Source of the DNA: Streptomyces camelliae
GTDB lineage: Bacteria; Actinomycetota; Actinomycetes; Streptomycetales; Streptomycetaceae
Length of the DNA: 64,000 bases
Direction: 5' to 3'
Assembly: GCF_027625935.1 (NCBI RefSeq)
Contig: NZ_CP115300.1
Location: forward strand, 5,146,001 to 5,210,000
Made by a program: the position numbers and the translations under genes. The notes under the pieces were generated by a model. The model made no database searches. It was not told where the DNA came from and saw only the letters and a list, made by a program, of their open reading frames with translations. This document shows, piece after piece, positions 8,076-16,534 of this stretch. The stretch's first letter is position 1; each line of letters begins with the position of its first letter.

Positions 8076-8104
8076 TTGACGGTATGTCAGCTGGGCAGTG
8101 ATCT
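8076..8104 (+). promoter_or_regulatory. Promoter of the NsdA-like regulator
   Basis: TTGACG (8076-8081), 17 bp, TGATCT (8099-8104). Downstream, CCAGGGGATCGCA is repeated (8126-8138, 8140-8152) with a degenerate third unit that runs into the ribosome site, which suggests an operator in the leader. Confidence 0.5.
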
Positions 8105-8168
8105 TCCCGAGCGGAACATCTCACTCCAGGGGATCGCAACCAGGGGATCGCACCACAGGGGGTAATAC

Positions 8169-9554
8169 ATGGCCGCAAGGCCTCTCGTGGCGAGGCAGCC
8201 GAACGAACGGCTGCAGGCTCTCATTCAGGAAGCGGGGTGCTCGAACGCCGGGCTGGCCCGGCGGGTCAACATGTGCGGCGCCGAACACGGCCTCGACCTG
8301 CGCTACGACAAGACGTCCGTGGCCCGCTGGCTGCGCGGCCAGCAGCCGCGGGGCCGGGCCCCGGCCATCATCGCGGAGGCGCTCGGGCGCAAGCTCGGCC
8401 GTACGGTCACGATCGACGAGATCGGCATGGCCAACGGCAAGAACCTCGCCTCGGGAGTCGGTCTCCAGTTCTCGCCGACGGTACTGGGGGCCATCGAGCA
8501 GGTCTGCGAGCTGTGGCGCAGCGACGTGGGGCGCCGGGACTTCCTGTCCGGCTCCTCCGTCGCCGCCTCCGCCCTCGTCGAGCCCAGCCGCGACTGGCTG
8601 ATCTCGGCCCCCGACGCCCAGGTGGCCCGGCAGGCGGGCCCGCGCGTGGGCCAGGCCGACGTGGCGGCCGTACGGTCCATGACGCAGGCGCTGACCGACC
8701 TGGACCACCAGTACGGCAGCGGGCATGTCCGCCCGGTCGTCGTGCACTACCTCAACAGCGTCGTCTCCGGGCTGCTCGCGGGCTCGTACCGGGAGTCGGT
8801 CGGGCGTGAACTGTTCGCCGCCGTCGCCCGGTTGACGGAGCTGGCGGGCTACATGGCCGTCGACACCGGCCAACCGGGCCTGGCCCAGCGGTACTACATC
8901 CAGTCGCTGCGGCTCGCCCAGGCCGCCGGGGACCGCGGTTACGGCGGCTATGTGCTGGCCGCGTCCATGAGCCACCTCGCCGCACAGCTCGGAAACCCGC
9001 GCGAGATCTCCCAGTTGGCGCGGGCGGCGCAGGAAGGGGCGCGCGGGCATGTGACCCCGCGCGTGGAGGCGATGTTCCACGCGGCCGAGGCGCGCGGGCA
9101 CGCCCTGCTCGGTGACGTACGCGCCGCACAGGCGGCCACCGGGCGGGCGGTCACGGCGATGGAGCAGGCGGACGACGCCGCCGGGGACGACCCGGTGTGG
9201 ATCGCGCACTTCGACGAGGCCTATCTGGCCGACGAGTTGGCGCACTGCCACCGTGACCTGGGACAGCCCGAGCAGGCGGCCCGGTACGCCGAGCAGTCGC
9301 TGGCCGGGCATCCGGAGTCCCGGGCCCGCAGGCGCGCCATCGGCTATGTGCTGCTCGCCACCGCCCAGGTGCAGCAGCGTGAGATCGAACAGGCCTGCAC
9401 CTCGGGTCTGAGGGCGGTGGAACTGCTGGAGACGCTCCGCTCCAACCGGGGCGCCGAGTATCTGGAGGATCTCCAGCAGCGGCTGGAACCTTTCCGGGAG
9501 GAGGCGGTGGTACGGGAGTTCGGGGCACGCCTCGACCTCCAGCAGGCCGCGTGA
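8169..9554 (+). CDS. NsdA-like XRE/TPR transcriptional regulator
   Basis: 461 aa from ATG 8169 (AGGGGG upstream). The N-terminal part contains a degenerate helix-turn-helix (NAGLARRVNMCGAEHG...YDKTSVARWLRGQQPRG). Then comes the internal GRRDFLSGSSVAASAL segment characteristic of NsdA-type proteins (twin-Arg-like but internal, near residue 123), and TPR-like helical repeats to the end (ELAGYMAVDTGQPGLAQRYY, AEQSLAGHPESRARRRAIGY). NsdA and its paralogues are negative regulators of development and antibiotic production in Streptomyces; that role is inferred from family only. It is followed by a clear terminator. Confidence 0.8.
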   Translation: MAARPLVARQPNERLQALIQEAGCSNAGLARRVNMCGAEHGLDLRYDKTSVARWLRGQQPRGRAPAIIAEALGRKLGRTVTIDEIGMANGKNLASGVGLQFSPTVLGAIEQVCELWRSDVGRRDFLSGSSVAASALVEPSRDWLISAPDAQVARQAGPRVGQADVAAVRSMTQALTDLDHQYGSGHVRPVVVHYLNSVVSGLLAGSYRESVGRELFAAVARLTELAGYMAVDTGQPGLAQRYYIQSLRLAQAAGDRGYGGYVLAASMSHLAAQLGNPREISQLARAAQEGARGHVTPRVEAMFHAAEARGHALLGDVRAAQAATGRAVTAMEQADDAAGDDPVWIAHFDEAYLADELAHCHRDLGQPEQAARYAEQSLAGHPESRARRRAIGYVLLATAQVQQREIEQACTSGLRAVELLETLRSNRGAEYLEDLQQRLEPFREEAVVREFGARLDLQQAA

Positions 9555-9561
9555 ACACCGG

Positions 9562-9590
9562 CCCCGCGGCGCACCTCGCGCACCGCGGGG
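9562..9590 (+). terminator. Hairpin terminator after the NsdA-like gene
   Basis: CCCCGCGG (9562-9569), 13-nt loop, CCGCGGGG (9583-9590), followed by CGGTTTGTTA. Confidence 0.75.
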
Positions 9591-9709
9591 CGGTTTGTTA
9601 TCACCGTCACAGGGGACGAGATCGGGCCATGAGCTGCATAGCACCCGGCTCGGGGGACCCGGTAGCGTGAGCCGACGATTCACAAGGTCCCCCATAAGTA
9701 GGAGTCCCG

Positions 9710-11353
9710 GTGACGCAGAGTGGACAACGCGAGGAGCCCTCGGCGCAGCCCGCGCGTGAAGGCATCGTGCTGCCCTCCGACGGAGGCGAGCCCGTGCTGC
9801 CGGGCATGACCAGCGCGCCCGCTCCCGCAGCCCCGGCCGGCGGGCAGGCCTGGGGCGGCTCCTGGGGGCCCGAGCGGCAGCCGTCCCAGCCGGGCCAGGG
9901 CTGGCCCCCGGCACCGGCCCAGCAGTGGGACGCCCCGGCCGGGCAGCCGCCCGCGGTGAACCCCGGCCCGCTGCCCCCGGAGGGCGCCCCGGCCCCGTCG
10001 TACGGCGGCCACCCGCCCGCCTACGCCCCCGGCGGCCAGACCCCGGGCTACGGCACCGACGGCCACGGCGGGGCGTACGGCGCACCCGAGCCGTACCAGC
10101 AGCAGTCGCAGCAGCCCCACCAGCCGCAGCAGCAGCCCCACCAACCGCAGCCGCAGTTCCCGCAGGCTTCCGCGCCCGCCGCCGCGCCGCATGCGCACCC
10201 CGGCGCGCTGCCCCCGGCGGCCGACGGCGCGACCCAGTACCTCCCGCCGGTCCCGGCCGCCCCCGCGCCCGCCGACGAAGGCGCGACCCAGTACCTGCCG
10301 CCGGTCCCGGCCGGGCCGGCCGAGGCCGCGACGCAGTACATCGCGCCGGTGGCGCCCGCCGCGCTGCCGGCCGAGTCGGGCGGCGAGGAGACCCGCTACC
10401 TGGGCATCACACCCCAGCAGCCGGCCCCCGCGGCCGCACCGGTGACGTCGGACTCCGAGGCCACCCAGTACATACCGCCGTACACCGCCCAGGCGCAGGG
10501 TGGGGACCGGCAGCCGCCGGCCGAGTTCGACAACCTCTTCCGCAGCGGCCCGGCGGGCGGCGACGGCCCGGCCGGGTCCACCCAGCAGCTGCCGCGCGTC
10601 CAGCAGCCGGAGGCCTACCCCGGCCCGGCGCAGCCGTACGGCCAGGCGCAGGCGTATGCCCCGGCGCAGCAGGCGTACGGCGCGCAGCAGCCGGCGTACG
10701 ACCCGGCGCACGACGACGACCGGCCCCGGCGGCGCTCGAAGGTGCCGCTGATCGCGGGCATCGGCATCGGCATCGTCGTCATCGGCGTGGGCGCCGGCGC
10801 GCTCCTCAGCGACGGCGGGAGCAAGACCGACAACAGCAAGACGGTCGCCGCCGCCTCCCCGGCCGCGACCCAGGGCTCCTCCGGGGCCGCCGACCCCGCC
10901 CGGCAGCAGGCGGTCGAGCTGGACAAGCTGCTCGCCGACAGCGGCAACAGCCGCGCCTCGGCGATCAAGGCGGTGGCCGACATCAAGAGCTGCGACAACC
11001 TCGACGGTGCCGCCACCGACCTGCGCGACGCGGCCACACAGCGCAATGATCTCGTCACCCGGCTCGGCAAGCTGTCCGTCGACAAGCTGCCGGACAACGG
11101 CGCGCTCACCGACTCCCTGACCAAGGCCTGGCAGGCCTCCGCCGCGGCCGACAACCACTACGCGGCCTGGGCCGACCAGGTCAAGGGTGGCGGCAAGGGC
11201 TGTCACAAGGGCCATGCCCGCGTCACCGGACAGGCTGCGGCCGGCGACCGAGCGAGTGGTACCGCCAGCGCGCAGAAGGCGAAGGCGGCCGGGCTGTGGA
11301 ACGCGATCGCGCAGAAGTACGGCCTGACCCAGCGCCAGTCCACCCAGCTGTGA
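9710..11353 (+). CDS. Repeat-rich single-pass membrane protein
   Basis: 547 aa from GTG 9710 (AGGAG upstream). Residues 1-340 are a Pro/Ala/Gln-rich cytoplasmic-type region with a degenerate repeat around (A/E)TQY(L/I)xPV at about residues 170-260 (GATQYLPPVPAA twice, AATQYIAPVAPA, EETRYLGITP, EATQYIPPYT). A basic RRRSK then precedes one transmembrane helix (VPLIAGIGIGIVVIGVGAGALL, about 344-366) and an alpha-helical extracytoplasmic domain of about 170 aa with a CDN...C pair. The layout recalls proteins where a flexible TQY-containing tail is a phosphorylation or protein-binding region. No enzyme domain is visible. Confidence 0.75.
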   Translation: MTQSGQREEPSAQPAREGIVLPSDGGEPVLPGMTSAPAPAAPAGGQAWGGSWGPERQPSQPGQGWPPAPAQQWDAPAGQPPAVNPGPLPPEGAPAPSYGGHPPAYAPGGQTPGYGTDGHGGAYGAPEPYQQQSQQPHQPQQQPHQPQPQFPQASAPAAAPHAHPGALPPAADGATQYLPPVPAAPAPADEGATQYLPPVPAGPAEAATQYIAPVAPAALPAESGGEETRYLGITPQQPAPAAAPVTSDSEATQYIPPYTAQAQGGDRQPPAEFDNLFRSGPAGGDGPAGSTQQLPRVQQPEAYPGPAQPYGQAQAYAPAQQAYGAQQPAYDPAHDDDRPRRRSKVPLIAGIGIGIVVIGVGAGALLSDGGSKTDNSKTVAAASPAATQGSSGAADPARQQAVELDKLLADSGNSRASAIKAVADIKSCDNLDGAATDLRDAATQRNDLVTRLGKLSVDKLPDNGALTDSLTKAWQASAAADNHYAAWADQVKGGGKGCHKGHARVTGQAAAGDRASGTASAQKAKAAGLWNAIAQKYGLTQRQSTQL

Positions 11354-11409
11354 TCTGACCGCCGCCGGCGCCCACCGGGGTGCCGGCGGCGTCACCCCGG
11401 GGCCGGCAC

Positions 11410-11477
11410 GGCACGGACGCTGTCACGGCACGGGCGCTGTCACGGCACGGGCGCCGTCACGGCACGGACGCCGTCAC
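11410..11477. repeat. 17-bp tandem repeat, 4 copies
   Basis: GGCACGGRCGCYGTCAC is repeated four times in exact 17-bp register (11410, 11427, 11444, 11461). The last copy enters the stop codon of the convergent binding-protein gene. Confidence 0.85.
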
Positions 11478-12799
11478 TGCACGTCGGCGTTCTCCAGGGT
11501 CTGCGTCATGTCGGCGGTCCCGTTCGTGCCGCCGATGCCCTTGCGGGCCGCGACCAGCTGGCCGTTCTGCACGACCTGGAGGGTGACGCTCGCGTTGACC
11601 AGGCGCGGGAAGCCGACGGAGGCGAGCTTGCCCTCGTAGGGCCAGCTCAGGGGAGGGGTGAGGCCGCCGGTGGAGACGTGCAGGCCGCCGCTGAGGGTGC
11701 GGCGCACGGAGTCGGCGGTCACGTCGCCCGAGCCGATCTTCTCCAGCACGGCCTTCAGCACGGTGTAGGCGATCCAGGTGGTCTGTACCCCGGCGTCCGC
11801 GGGGTCGATGCGGTTGTCGCCGAAGGCCTCCTCGTTGATGACCTTCTTCATCTGGTCCCAGCGCGCGTCGCTCGCCGGCGGGTACCAGCCGGTGATGTAC
11901 GACCCCTCGTACGGGCTGGACGCCCCGCCCGTGGCGTTGATCACGGTCTGGTCGACGTTGCCGAGGACGGTTCCCAGCCGCACCTCCGGGTACTGCTCGC
12001 GGGCCCTGCGGAAGGAGTCCATGAAGGTGTCCGTGAGGTCCCCGAGCGCGGGCACCACGCAGCCCTTGCGGGCGTTGTTCCTGGTCGCGTCGCGCAGGGC
12101 CTGGCCGGACTGGGAGCTGTACTCGGTGGCGGTGTCGGGGGCCAGCACGTCGTCCGCGTTCGCGTGCCCGCCCGCCTTCAGGCCGGAGTTCAGCAGCGGG
12201 GGCAGTTGGTCGCCGGTGATGTTGTCGGGGCGGACGAGGGAGACGTTTCCGCAGGTGGCGGCAAGGGCCTTGCCGAGGCCGGCGAGGAGGGCGGGCTGGC
12301 CGCCGTTGACCGGGTACGACATCTGGCCGGTGAACTCGCCGCTGGTGACGCCGTAGCCGCCTATGTAGGGGATGCCGGCGCCCTCCAGCGGGGAGAGGTA
12401 GGAGTCGCTGAACTGGCTGTAGGAGCCGACCACCGCGACGACGTTCTCGTCGGCGGCCTGGCGGGCGCACTGGGCGGCGGCCACGCTGTCGTTGTGGTCG
12501 TTGCAGGTCAGGATCTCCAGCTTGCGGCCGTTGATCCCGCCGTGGTCGTTGATCCACTTGCCGTAGGCGCGGGCCATCGCGGGCATGCCGGGCTTGTTGG
12601 TGGCGCTCGTGTTCTCCGGCGCCCAGGTCATGACCTTGATCGGGTCATCCCCGGAGCCCCCCGTGGTACCGGGGATGACCCCGCATCCGGCGGTGAGCGA
12701 CGCACAGAGAGCCACAGCGCCCAGAGACAGGGCACCGGCTCTGACGGGCCGGGAGAATGGGCGGGGGAAGGTGCTGCGCGTACGTCGCCTGCCGGTCAT
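11474..12799 (-). CDS. ABC transporter substrate-binding lipoprotein (branched-chain amino acid type)
   Basis: 441-aa periplasmic-binding-fold protein (LivJ/Peripla_BP_6 type), probably capturing an amino acid or amide outside the membrane. The ATG at 12799 (MTGRRRTRSTFPR) gives a classic signal peptide ending in the lipobox LTAGC (lipidated Cys39). It is followed by KVMTWAPENTSATNKPGMPAMARAYGKWINDHGGI and, later, YSQFSDSYLSPLEGAGIPYIGGYGVTSGEF. No permease or ATPase genes are adjacent, so it is an orphan binding protein or works with a distant transporter or a sensor. Confidence 0.85.
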   Translation of the reverse strand: MTGRRRTRSTFPRPFSRPVRAGALSLGAVALCASLTAGCGVIPGTTGGSGDDPIKVMTWAPENTSATNKPGMPAMARAYGKWINDHGGINGRKLEILTCNDHNDSVAAAQCARQAADENVVAVVGSYSQFSDSYLSPLEGAGIPYIGGYGVTSGEFTGQMSYPVNGGQPALLAGLGKALAATCGNVSLVRPDNITGDQLPPLLNSGLKAGGHANADDVLAPDTATEYSSQSGQALRDATRNNARKGCVVPALGDLTDTFMDSFRRAREQYPEVRLGTVLGNVDQTVINATGGASSPYEGSYITGWYPPASDARWDQMKKVINEEAFGDNRIDPADAGVQTTWIAYTVLKAVLEKIGSGDVTADSVRRTLSGGLHVSTGGLTPPLSWPYEGKLASVGFPRLVNASVTLQVVQNGQLVAARKGIGGTNGTADMTQTLENADVQ

Positions 12800-12916
12800 G
12801 TGCGCCCACGATTCCCTCACACCGCTAACCCAGGAGTGACCCTCGGTCAATGAAAGGTGACGCGGAGGTGAATTACAGGGGCCGGTGAGGTCCGTGTGGT
12901 GAGGAACGTACGATCG

Positions 12917-13417
12917 ATGACCGTGCAAGGTTCGGAGAACTCTTCCCGTCGCGGCCGTCGCTCCTCCACCATGGGCGGCATGCCTCTAAGCGACATGCCG
13001 TGGTGGCGCTGGCGCAGCAATGTGCGCTCGGCGCTGCACATGCTCTCCGACCCGGTGTTCCAGCGGGACGTCTGGCTGGCCGGCGTGGACGGGTACGGTG
13101 ACGTCACCGACGCCGTGTACCGGCTGGTGGAGGACACCTGGCTGGACAACTGGTCCGCCGAGAAGTACGTCGGCACGATCTTCCGGGACTCGCAGGAGGC
13201 GGCGCTCGTCGACACCGCCGTGCTGCGGGTGCTGCGGATCATGCACCAGGTCGGCCCGGACGCGCCGGTCGCCGCGTACCTCGACCATCAGGGCTGGCCG
13301 GAGGCGGTGCGGGCGGCGCGGGACGCGCACGTGCGGATGTCGGTGAGCGACGGGGAGGACCCGGAGACGCCGCCGAAGACGCTGGAAGTGCTGCGGATCA
13401 TGACGAGGACCGCTTAG
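12917..13417 (+). CDS. Conserved hypothetical protein
   Basis: 166-aa cytoplasmic protein, not recognised functionally. The ATG at 12917 (MTVQGSENSSRRGRR) follows GTGAGG; a GTG at 12896 is possible. A basic, disordered N-terminus leads to a Trp-rich helical domain (MPWWRWRSNVRSALHMLSD, VWLAGVDGYGDVTDAVYRLV, LDNWSAEKYVGTIFRDSQEA). No signal peptide or membrane segment. It is divergent from the binding-protein gene and is followed by a tandem repeat. Confidence 0.7.
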   Translation: MTVQGSENSSRRGRRSSTMGGMPLSDMPWWRWRSNVRSALHMLSDPVFQRDVWLAGVDGYGDVTDAVYRLVEDTWLDNWSAEKYVGTIFRDSQEAALVDTAVLRVLRIMHQVGPDAPVAAYLDHQGWPEAVRAARDAHVRMSVSDGEDPETPPKTLEVLRIMTRTA

Positions 13418-13420
13418 CGG

Positions 13421-13505
13421 GACGCGTGACGCGGCAGGACCCGTGACGGGGCAGGATCCGTGACGCAGCAGGATCCGTGACGGGGTAGGACCCATGAGGC
13501 GTGTC
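13421..13505. repeat. 17-bp tandem repeat, 4-5 copies
   Basis: Units of the form GAYCCGTGACGSRGYAG start at 13421, 13438, 13455 and 13472, with a partial fifth at 13489. It has the same 17-bp period as the array at 11410-11477, and its complement shares GTCACGG with that array. Confidence 0.85.
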
Positions 13506-13560
13506 CCGTCCTGCGGGACGACCATCCACGGCGGGGCGGCCGTATGGGAACCTGTAGTGC

Positions 13561-14442
13561 ATGAATGAGCAGTCCGCGCCCGCCGCAGCACCGGCAGCCC
13601 AGTACGTCCTCACCCTCTCCTGCCCGGACAAGCAGGGCATCGTGCACGCCGTGTCCAGCTACCTCTTCATGACCGGCTGCAACATCGAGGACAGCCAGCA
13701 GTTCGGCGACCACGACACCGGTCTGTTCTTCATGCGCGTCCACTTCTCGGCCGAGGAGCCGGTGACGGTGGAGAAGCTGCGGGCGAGCTTCGCGGCGATC
13801 GGCGACTCCTTCCACATGGACTGGCAGATCAACCGGGCCGACGCGAAGATGCGCATCCTGCTCATGGTCAGCAAGTTCGGGCACTGCCTGAACGACCTGC
13901 TGTTCCGGGCCCGGATCGGCGCGCTGCCCGTGGAGATCGTGGGCGTGGTGTCCAATCACACGGACTTCCAGGAACTGGTGGGTTCGTACAACATCCCCTT
14001 CCACCACATCCCCGTGACGAAGGACTCGAAGGCGGAGGCCGAGAGCCGGCTGCTGGAGATCGTCCGCGAGGAGAACGTCGAACTGGTCGTCCTCGCCCGC
14101 TACATGCAGGTCATCTCGGACGACCTGTGCAAGCAGCTCAGCGGCCGGATCATCAACATCCACCACTCCTTCCTGCCGAGCTTCAAGGGCGCCAAGCCGT
14201 ACCACCAGGCGCACGCGCGCGGCGTGAAGCTGATCGGCGCCACGGCGCACTACGTCACCGCCGACCTCGACGAGGGCCCGATCATCGAGCAGGAGGTCGA
14301 GCGGGTGGCCCACGATGTGACCCCCGACCAGCTGGTGGCCATCGGGCGCGATGTGGAGTGCCAGGCGCTGGCGCGGGCCGTGAAGTGGCACGCCGAGCGG
14401 CGGATTCTGCTCAACGGGCGGCGGACGGTCGTTTTCGGCTGA
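13561..14442 (+). CDS. purU: Formyltetrahydrofolate deformylase
   Basis: Hydrolyses 10-formyl-THF to THF and formate, supplying formate for PurT and balancing one-carbon pools; cytoplasmic. 293 aa from ATG 13561. An N-terminal ACT domain (residues 15-95, YVLTLSCPDKQGIVHAVSSYL) is followed by the formyltransferase-fold catalytic domain (about 100-290) with KFGHCLNDLLFRARIG, GRIINIHHSFLPSFKGAKPY (catalytic His) and GATAHYVTADLDEGPII (Asp). Length and motifs are typical. It sits immediately after the 17-bp repeat array. Confidence 0.96.
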   Translation: MNEQSAPAAAPAAQYVLTLSCPDKQGIVHAVSSYLFMTGCNIEDSQQFGDHDTGLFFMRVHFSAEEPVTVEKLRASFAAIGDSFHMDWQINRADAKMRILLMVSKFGHCLNDLLFRARIGALPVEIVGVVSNHTDFQELVGSYNIPFHHIPVTKDSKAEAESRLLEIVREENVELVVLARYMQVISDDLCKQLSGRIINIHHSFLPSFKGAKPYHQAHARGVKLIGATAHYVTADLDEGPIIEQEVERVAHDVTPDQLVAIGRDVECQALARAVKWHAERRILLNGRRTVVFG

Positions 14443-14459
14443 GAGCTCGGGGCGGTCGC

Positions 14460-14492
14460 CGGGTGCTCGTCGGGCGCTCGTCGGGCGGTCAC
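14460..14492. repeat. 11-bp tandem repeat, about 2.6 copies
   Basis: CGGGYGCTCGT at 14460 and 14471, partial at 14482, between the convergent ends of purU and the EF-hand gene. The last unit overlaps the EF-hand stop codon. Confidence 0.6.
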
Positions 14493-15001
14493 TCGGAGAT
14501 CGTGAAGTACTCCGCGAACGCGGGGACGATCTCCGCCTCGCCGATCACACCGTCGCCGTCCGCGTCGAGGGCGGCGGCGGTCGACGCGGCCAGGGCGTCC
14601 GGTACGTGAAGGACCCGCAGGACGCGCGCGGTGTCGGCGACGCTGATCCGGCCGTCGGCGTCCGTGTCCGCCACGGCCAGCGCCGCGTGCAGGAACGGGC
14701 GGGCGATCTCGGCGAAGCGGGCGGGGTTGTCGCGCAGGCGCTTGACCGCGCCGGTGACGAACTCCTCGCGGGTGATGCGCTGGTCCCCGTCACGGTCCGC
14801 GATGCCGGCCATGCCCTGCCAGAACGCCTCCGCTCCGGCGTACAGCGCCTGGCCCTTGTCCGAGCGGGCGGGCACGGTGAACTCGGCGAGGAGCGCCTTG
14901 GCGGCCGTACTGAAGTCCTCGCGGTCGATCCAGCCGTTGCCGTCCTGGTCGAAGCCGGCGAACCGGGCGGCGATCCTGCGCTCGTACTCGGTGCTGACCA
15001 T
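14489..15001 (-). CDS. Four-EF-hand calcium-binding protein (calerythrin/calmodulin-like)
   Basis: 170-aa acidic cytoplasmic protein with four EF-hand loops: D18-D29 (DQDGNGWIDRED), D69-E80 (DRDGDQRITREE), D112-D123 (DTDADGRISVAD) and D146-E157 (DADGDGVIGEAE). Loops 1, 2 and 4 have the expected oxygen ligands; loops 1 and 3 end in Asp instead of Glu, which usually lowers affinity. Size and four-hand layout match the actinobacterial calerythrin/CabD group, proposed Ca2+ buffers or sensors. The start is taken at the ATG at 15001; the frame upstream is open but not protein-like. Confidence 0.92.
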   Translation of the reverse strand: MVSTEYERRIAARFAGFDQDGNGWIDREDFSTAAKALLAEFTVPARSDKGQALYAGAEAFWQGMAGIADRDGDQRITREEFVTGAVKRLRDNPARFAEIARPFLHAALAVADTDADGRISVADTARVLRVLHVPDALAASTAAALDADGDGVIGEAEIVPAFAEYFTISE

Positions 15002-15147
15002 GTCTGTTCGGGCCGCCTTACCTGTGCGTGGGTCGATCTCGCACGGAGCGTACGACGCGGGTGGCCGCGAGGTGGCGGAAAACAGGCGGTTGTGCCAAGA
15101 CCGGGGGAATCCTGGGACAGACGTGTGGACTTGTCGCGAAGATCGCG

Positions 15148-15210
15148 GAACGGCGAGTCGGTGAACGACGGGTCGGCGGAACGACGGGTCGGTGGAACGG
15201 CGGGTTTCAG
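15148..15210. repeat. 15/16-bp tandem repeat, 4 copies
   Basis: GAACGRCGRGTCGGYG-type units start at 15148, 15163, 15179 and 15195. The last unit contains the stop codon of the STAS gene. Confidence 0.75.
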
Positions 15211-15581
15211 GCGGACAGGGGGTCCGCCTCGTCGGACATGGCGGCGTCGAGGTCGGGGCGGACGTCGAACAGGCGGCGGACGCCGAGCGCGCCGAGGACC
15301 CGGTTGACGTGCGAGCCGTCGACAACGCCTCCTTCCGGCAGGATCAGCCGGAGCCGGCCCTGGCAGGAGCGGAGCAGCCGACGGGCGGCGATGAGGACGC
15401 CGACCCCGCTGGAGTCGCAGAAGAACACCTCGGAGAGGTCCACGACGAGGCTGTGGTGCCCCTCGGCGACGACGTCGTGCACCCGCTGGCGCAGCACCGG
15501 CGAGGTCATCAGGTCCAGTTCCCCGGAGACGCGCAGGACAGCCCACTCGCCCCGTTCGACGCCGGTCACGTTGAATGCCAC
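15207..15581 (-). CDS. STAS-domain anti-sigma factor antagonist
   Basis: 124-aa single STAS domain protein of the SpoIIAA/RsbV type. It binds and sequesters an anti-sigma kinase when unphosphorylated. The phosphoacceptor motif FFCDSSGVGVLIAARR is intact (Ser57/Ser58), preceded by VSGELDLMTSPVLR and LVVDLSEV. It is divergent from a sigma factor/anti-sigma pair at 15953. That anti-sigma is of the zinc-binding class and not the kinase class, so the partner of this STAS protein may instead be an ATP-binding protein such as the one at 34130. Confidence 0.9.
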   Translation of the reverse strand: MAFNVTGVERGEWAVLRVSGELDLMTSPVLRQRVHDVVAEGHHSLVVDLSEVFFCDSSGVGVLIAARRLLRSCQGRLRLILPEGGVVDGSHVNRVLGALGVRRLFDVRPDLDAAMSDEADPLSA

Positions 15582-15952
15582 GGCTATGCCCCTCCGCTCG
15601 CCGGAACTCTCGAACTCTCGGAATCGCGGGAACCGCCTGGAAACGGAAGCGATTCCTTCGCTTGCTTCCGCGCGGCTGCCCAGCGGCCGTTCCCTGAAAC
15701 GTCGTGCAACAAACCGGACGTGATCGACAAGGGGCTTGTTTCGGTCACTATCGATCGCATTCGATCAAGGATGTGTCAGAGATGCCCGCGCTCCGTGTGA
15801 AGGTTGTGTGAAGAGGGCACTATCACCTGCGACGCCTCGGAGGGCGCGCATTGGCACAAAGGGGCGTGCGCTGTCAGAGGTGCCGACTACATTCGGGAGG
15901 ACGGTGCAGAGACGCTGGACGGGCCGGAGCACGGGTGAGGGGAGGGGACCGC
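15582..15952. other. 371-bp divergent regulatory region
   Basis: Between the STAS gene and the sigma factor. It holds short inverted repeats (AAGCGA-TTCCT-TCGCTT near 15648-15664; CGATCG-CATT-CGATC near 15750-15765) and moderately AT-rich stretches around 15700-15800 where promoters are likely. No gene is supported in it. Confidence 0.4.
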
Positions 15953-16534
15953 ATGGCCAAGAAGGACGTACCGCCCCGCTGGGACCGCAAGATGCAGCAG
16001 CGGCTCGCCCGCGGTGAGGCGGCCGCCCTGGGCGAGCTGTACGACAGATTCGCCTCGCTCGTGCACAGCCTCGCCCACCGCGTCCTCGGCGACGAGAAGG
16101 CCGCCGACACCCTCACGCGCGAGGTCTTCGCGCATGTCTGGGAGCACCCCGAGGGCTACGACCCCAAGCAAGGCCCGCTGCGTTCCTGGGTGGCCGGCGT
16201 GACCCACCGGCTCGCCGTGCAGCGGCTGCGCGACAGCGGGACCGCCGCGCTGCCCCACGGGGCCGGCGGTGCCACGGGGGAAACGGCGGAGCTGGAGCGC
16301 ACGGTGCGGCGCGCCTCGGTCGCCGCCCGCGCCGACTTCATCGTCCACTCCATGCCCGCCCCGCTGCGCGCCGCGCTCGAACTGGCCTACTTCCAGCGCC
16401 GCGACTACCGCCAGACCGCCGCCGACCTCGGCGTCACCGAGGACGAGGCCCGCCGCCGGCTCCGCCTCGGCCTGCAGCTGCTCTCCACCGCCCACGACGC
16501 CGGAGCGCCTCCGGAACACGGGGGTGCGGTGTGA
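15953..16534 (+). CDS. ECF-type RNA polymerase sigma factor
   Basis: 193-aa sigma-70 family protein. The ATG at 15953 has GGGGAGGGG just upstream. Region 2 covers about residues 20-85 (GELYDRFASLVHSLAHRVLGDEKAADTLTREVF, FAHVWEHPEGYDP, LRSWVAGVTHRLAVQRLR). Region 4 covers about 130-180 (MPAPLRAALELAYFQRRDYRQTAADLGVTEDEARRRLR). The stop overlaps the start of the next gene (GTGA), implying translational coupling to its anti-sigma factor. The trigger is unknown. Confidence 0.9.
   Translation: MAKKDVPPRWDRKMQQRLARGEAAALGELYDRFASLVHSLAHRVLGDEKAADTLTREVFAHVWEHPEGYDPKQGPLRSWVAGVTHRLAVQRLRDSGTAALPHGAGGATGETAELERTVRRASVAARADFIVHSMPAPLRAALELAYFQRRDYRQTAADLGVTEDEARRRLRLGLQLLSTAHDAGAPPEHGGAV

Noticed and set aside
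8530..8570. Twin-arginine signal in the NsdA-like protein (GRRDFLSGSS)
   Set aside because: It is internal, near residue 123, after the DNA-binding region, and is a family feature and not an export signal.
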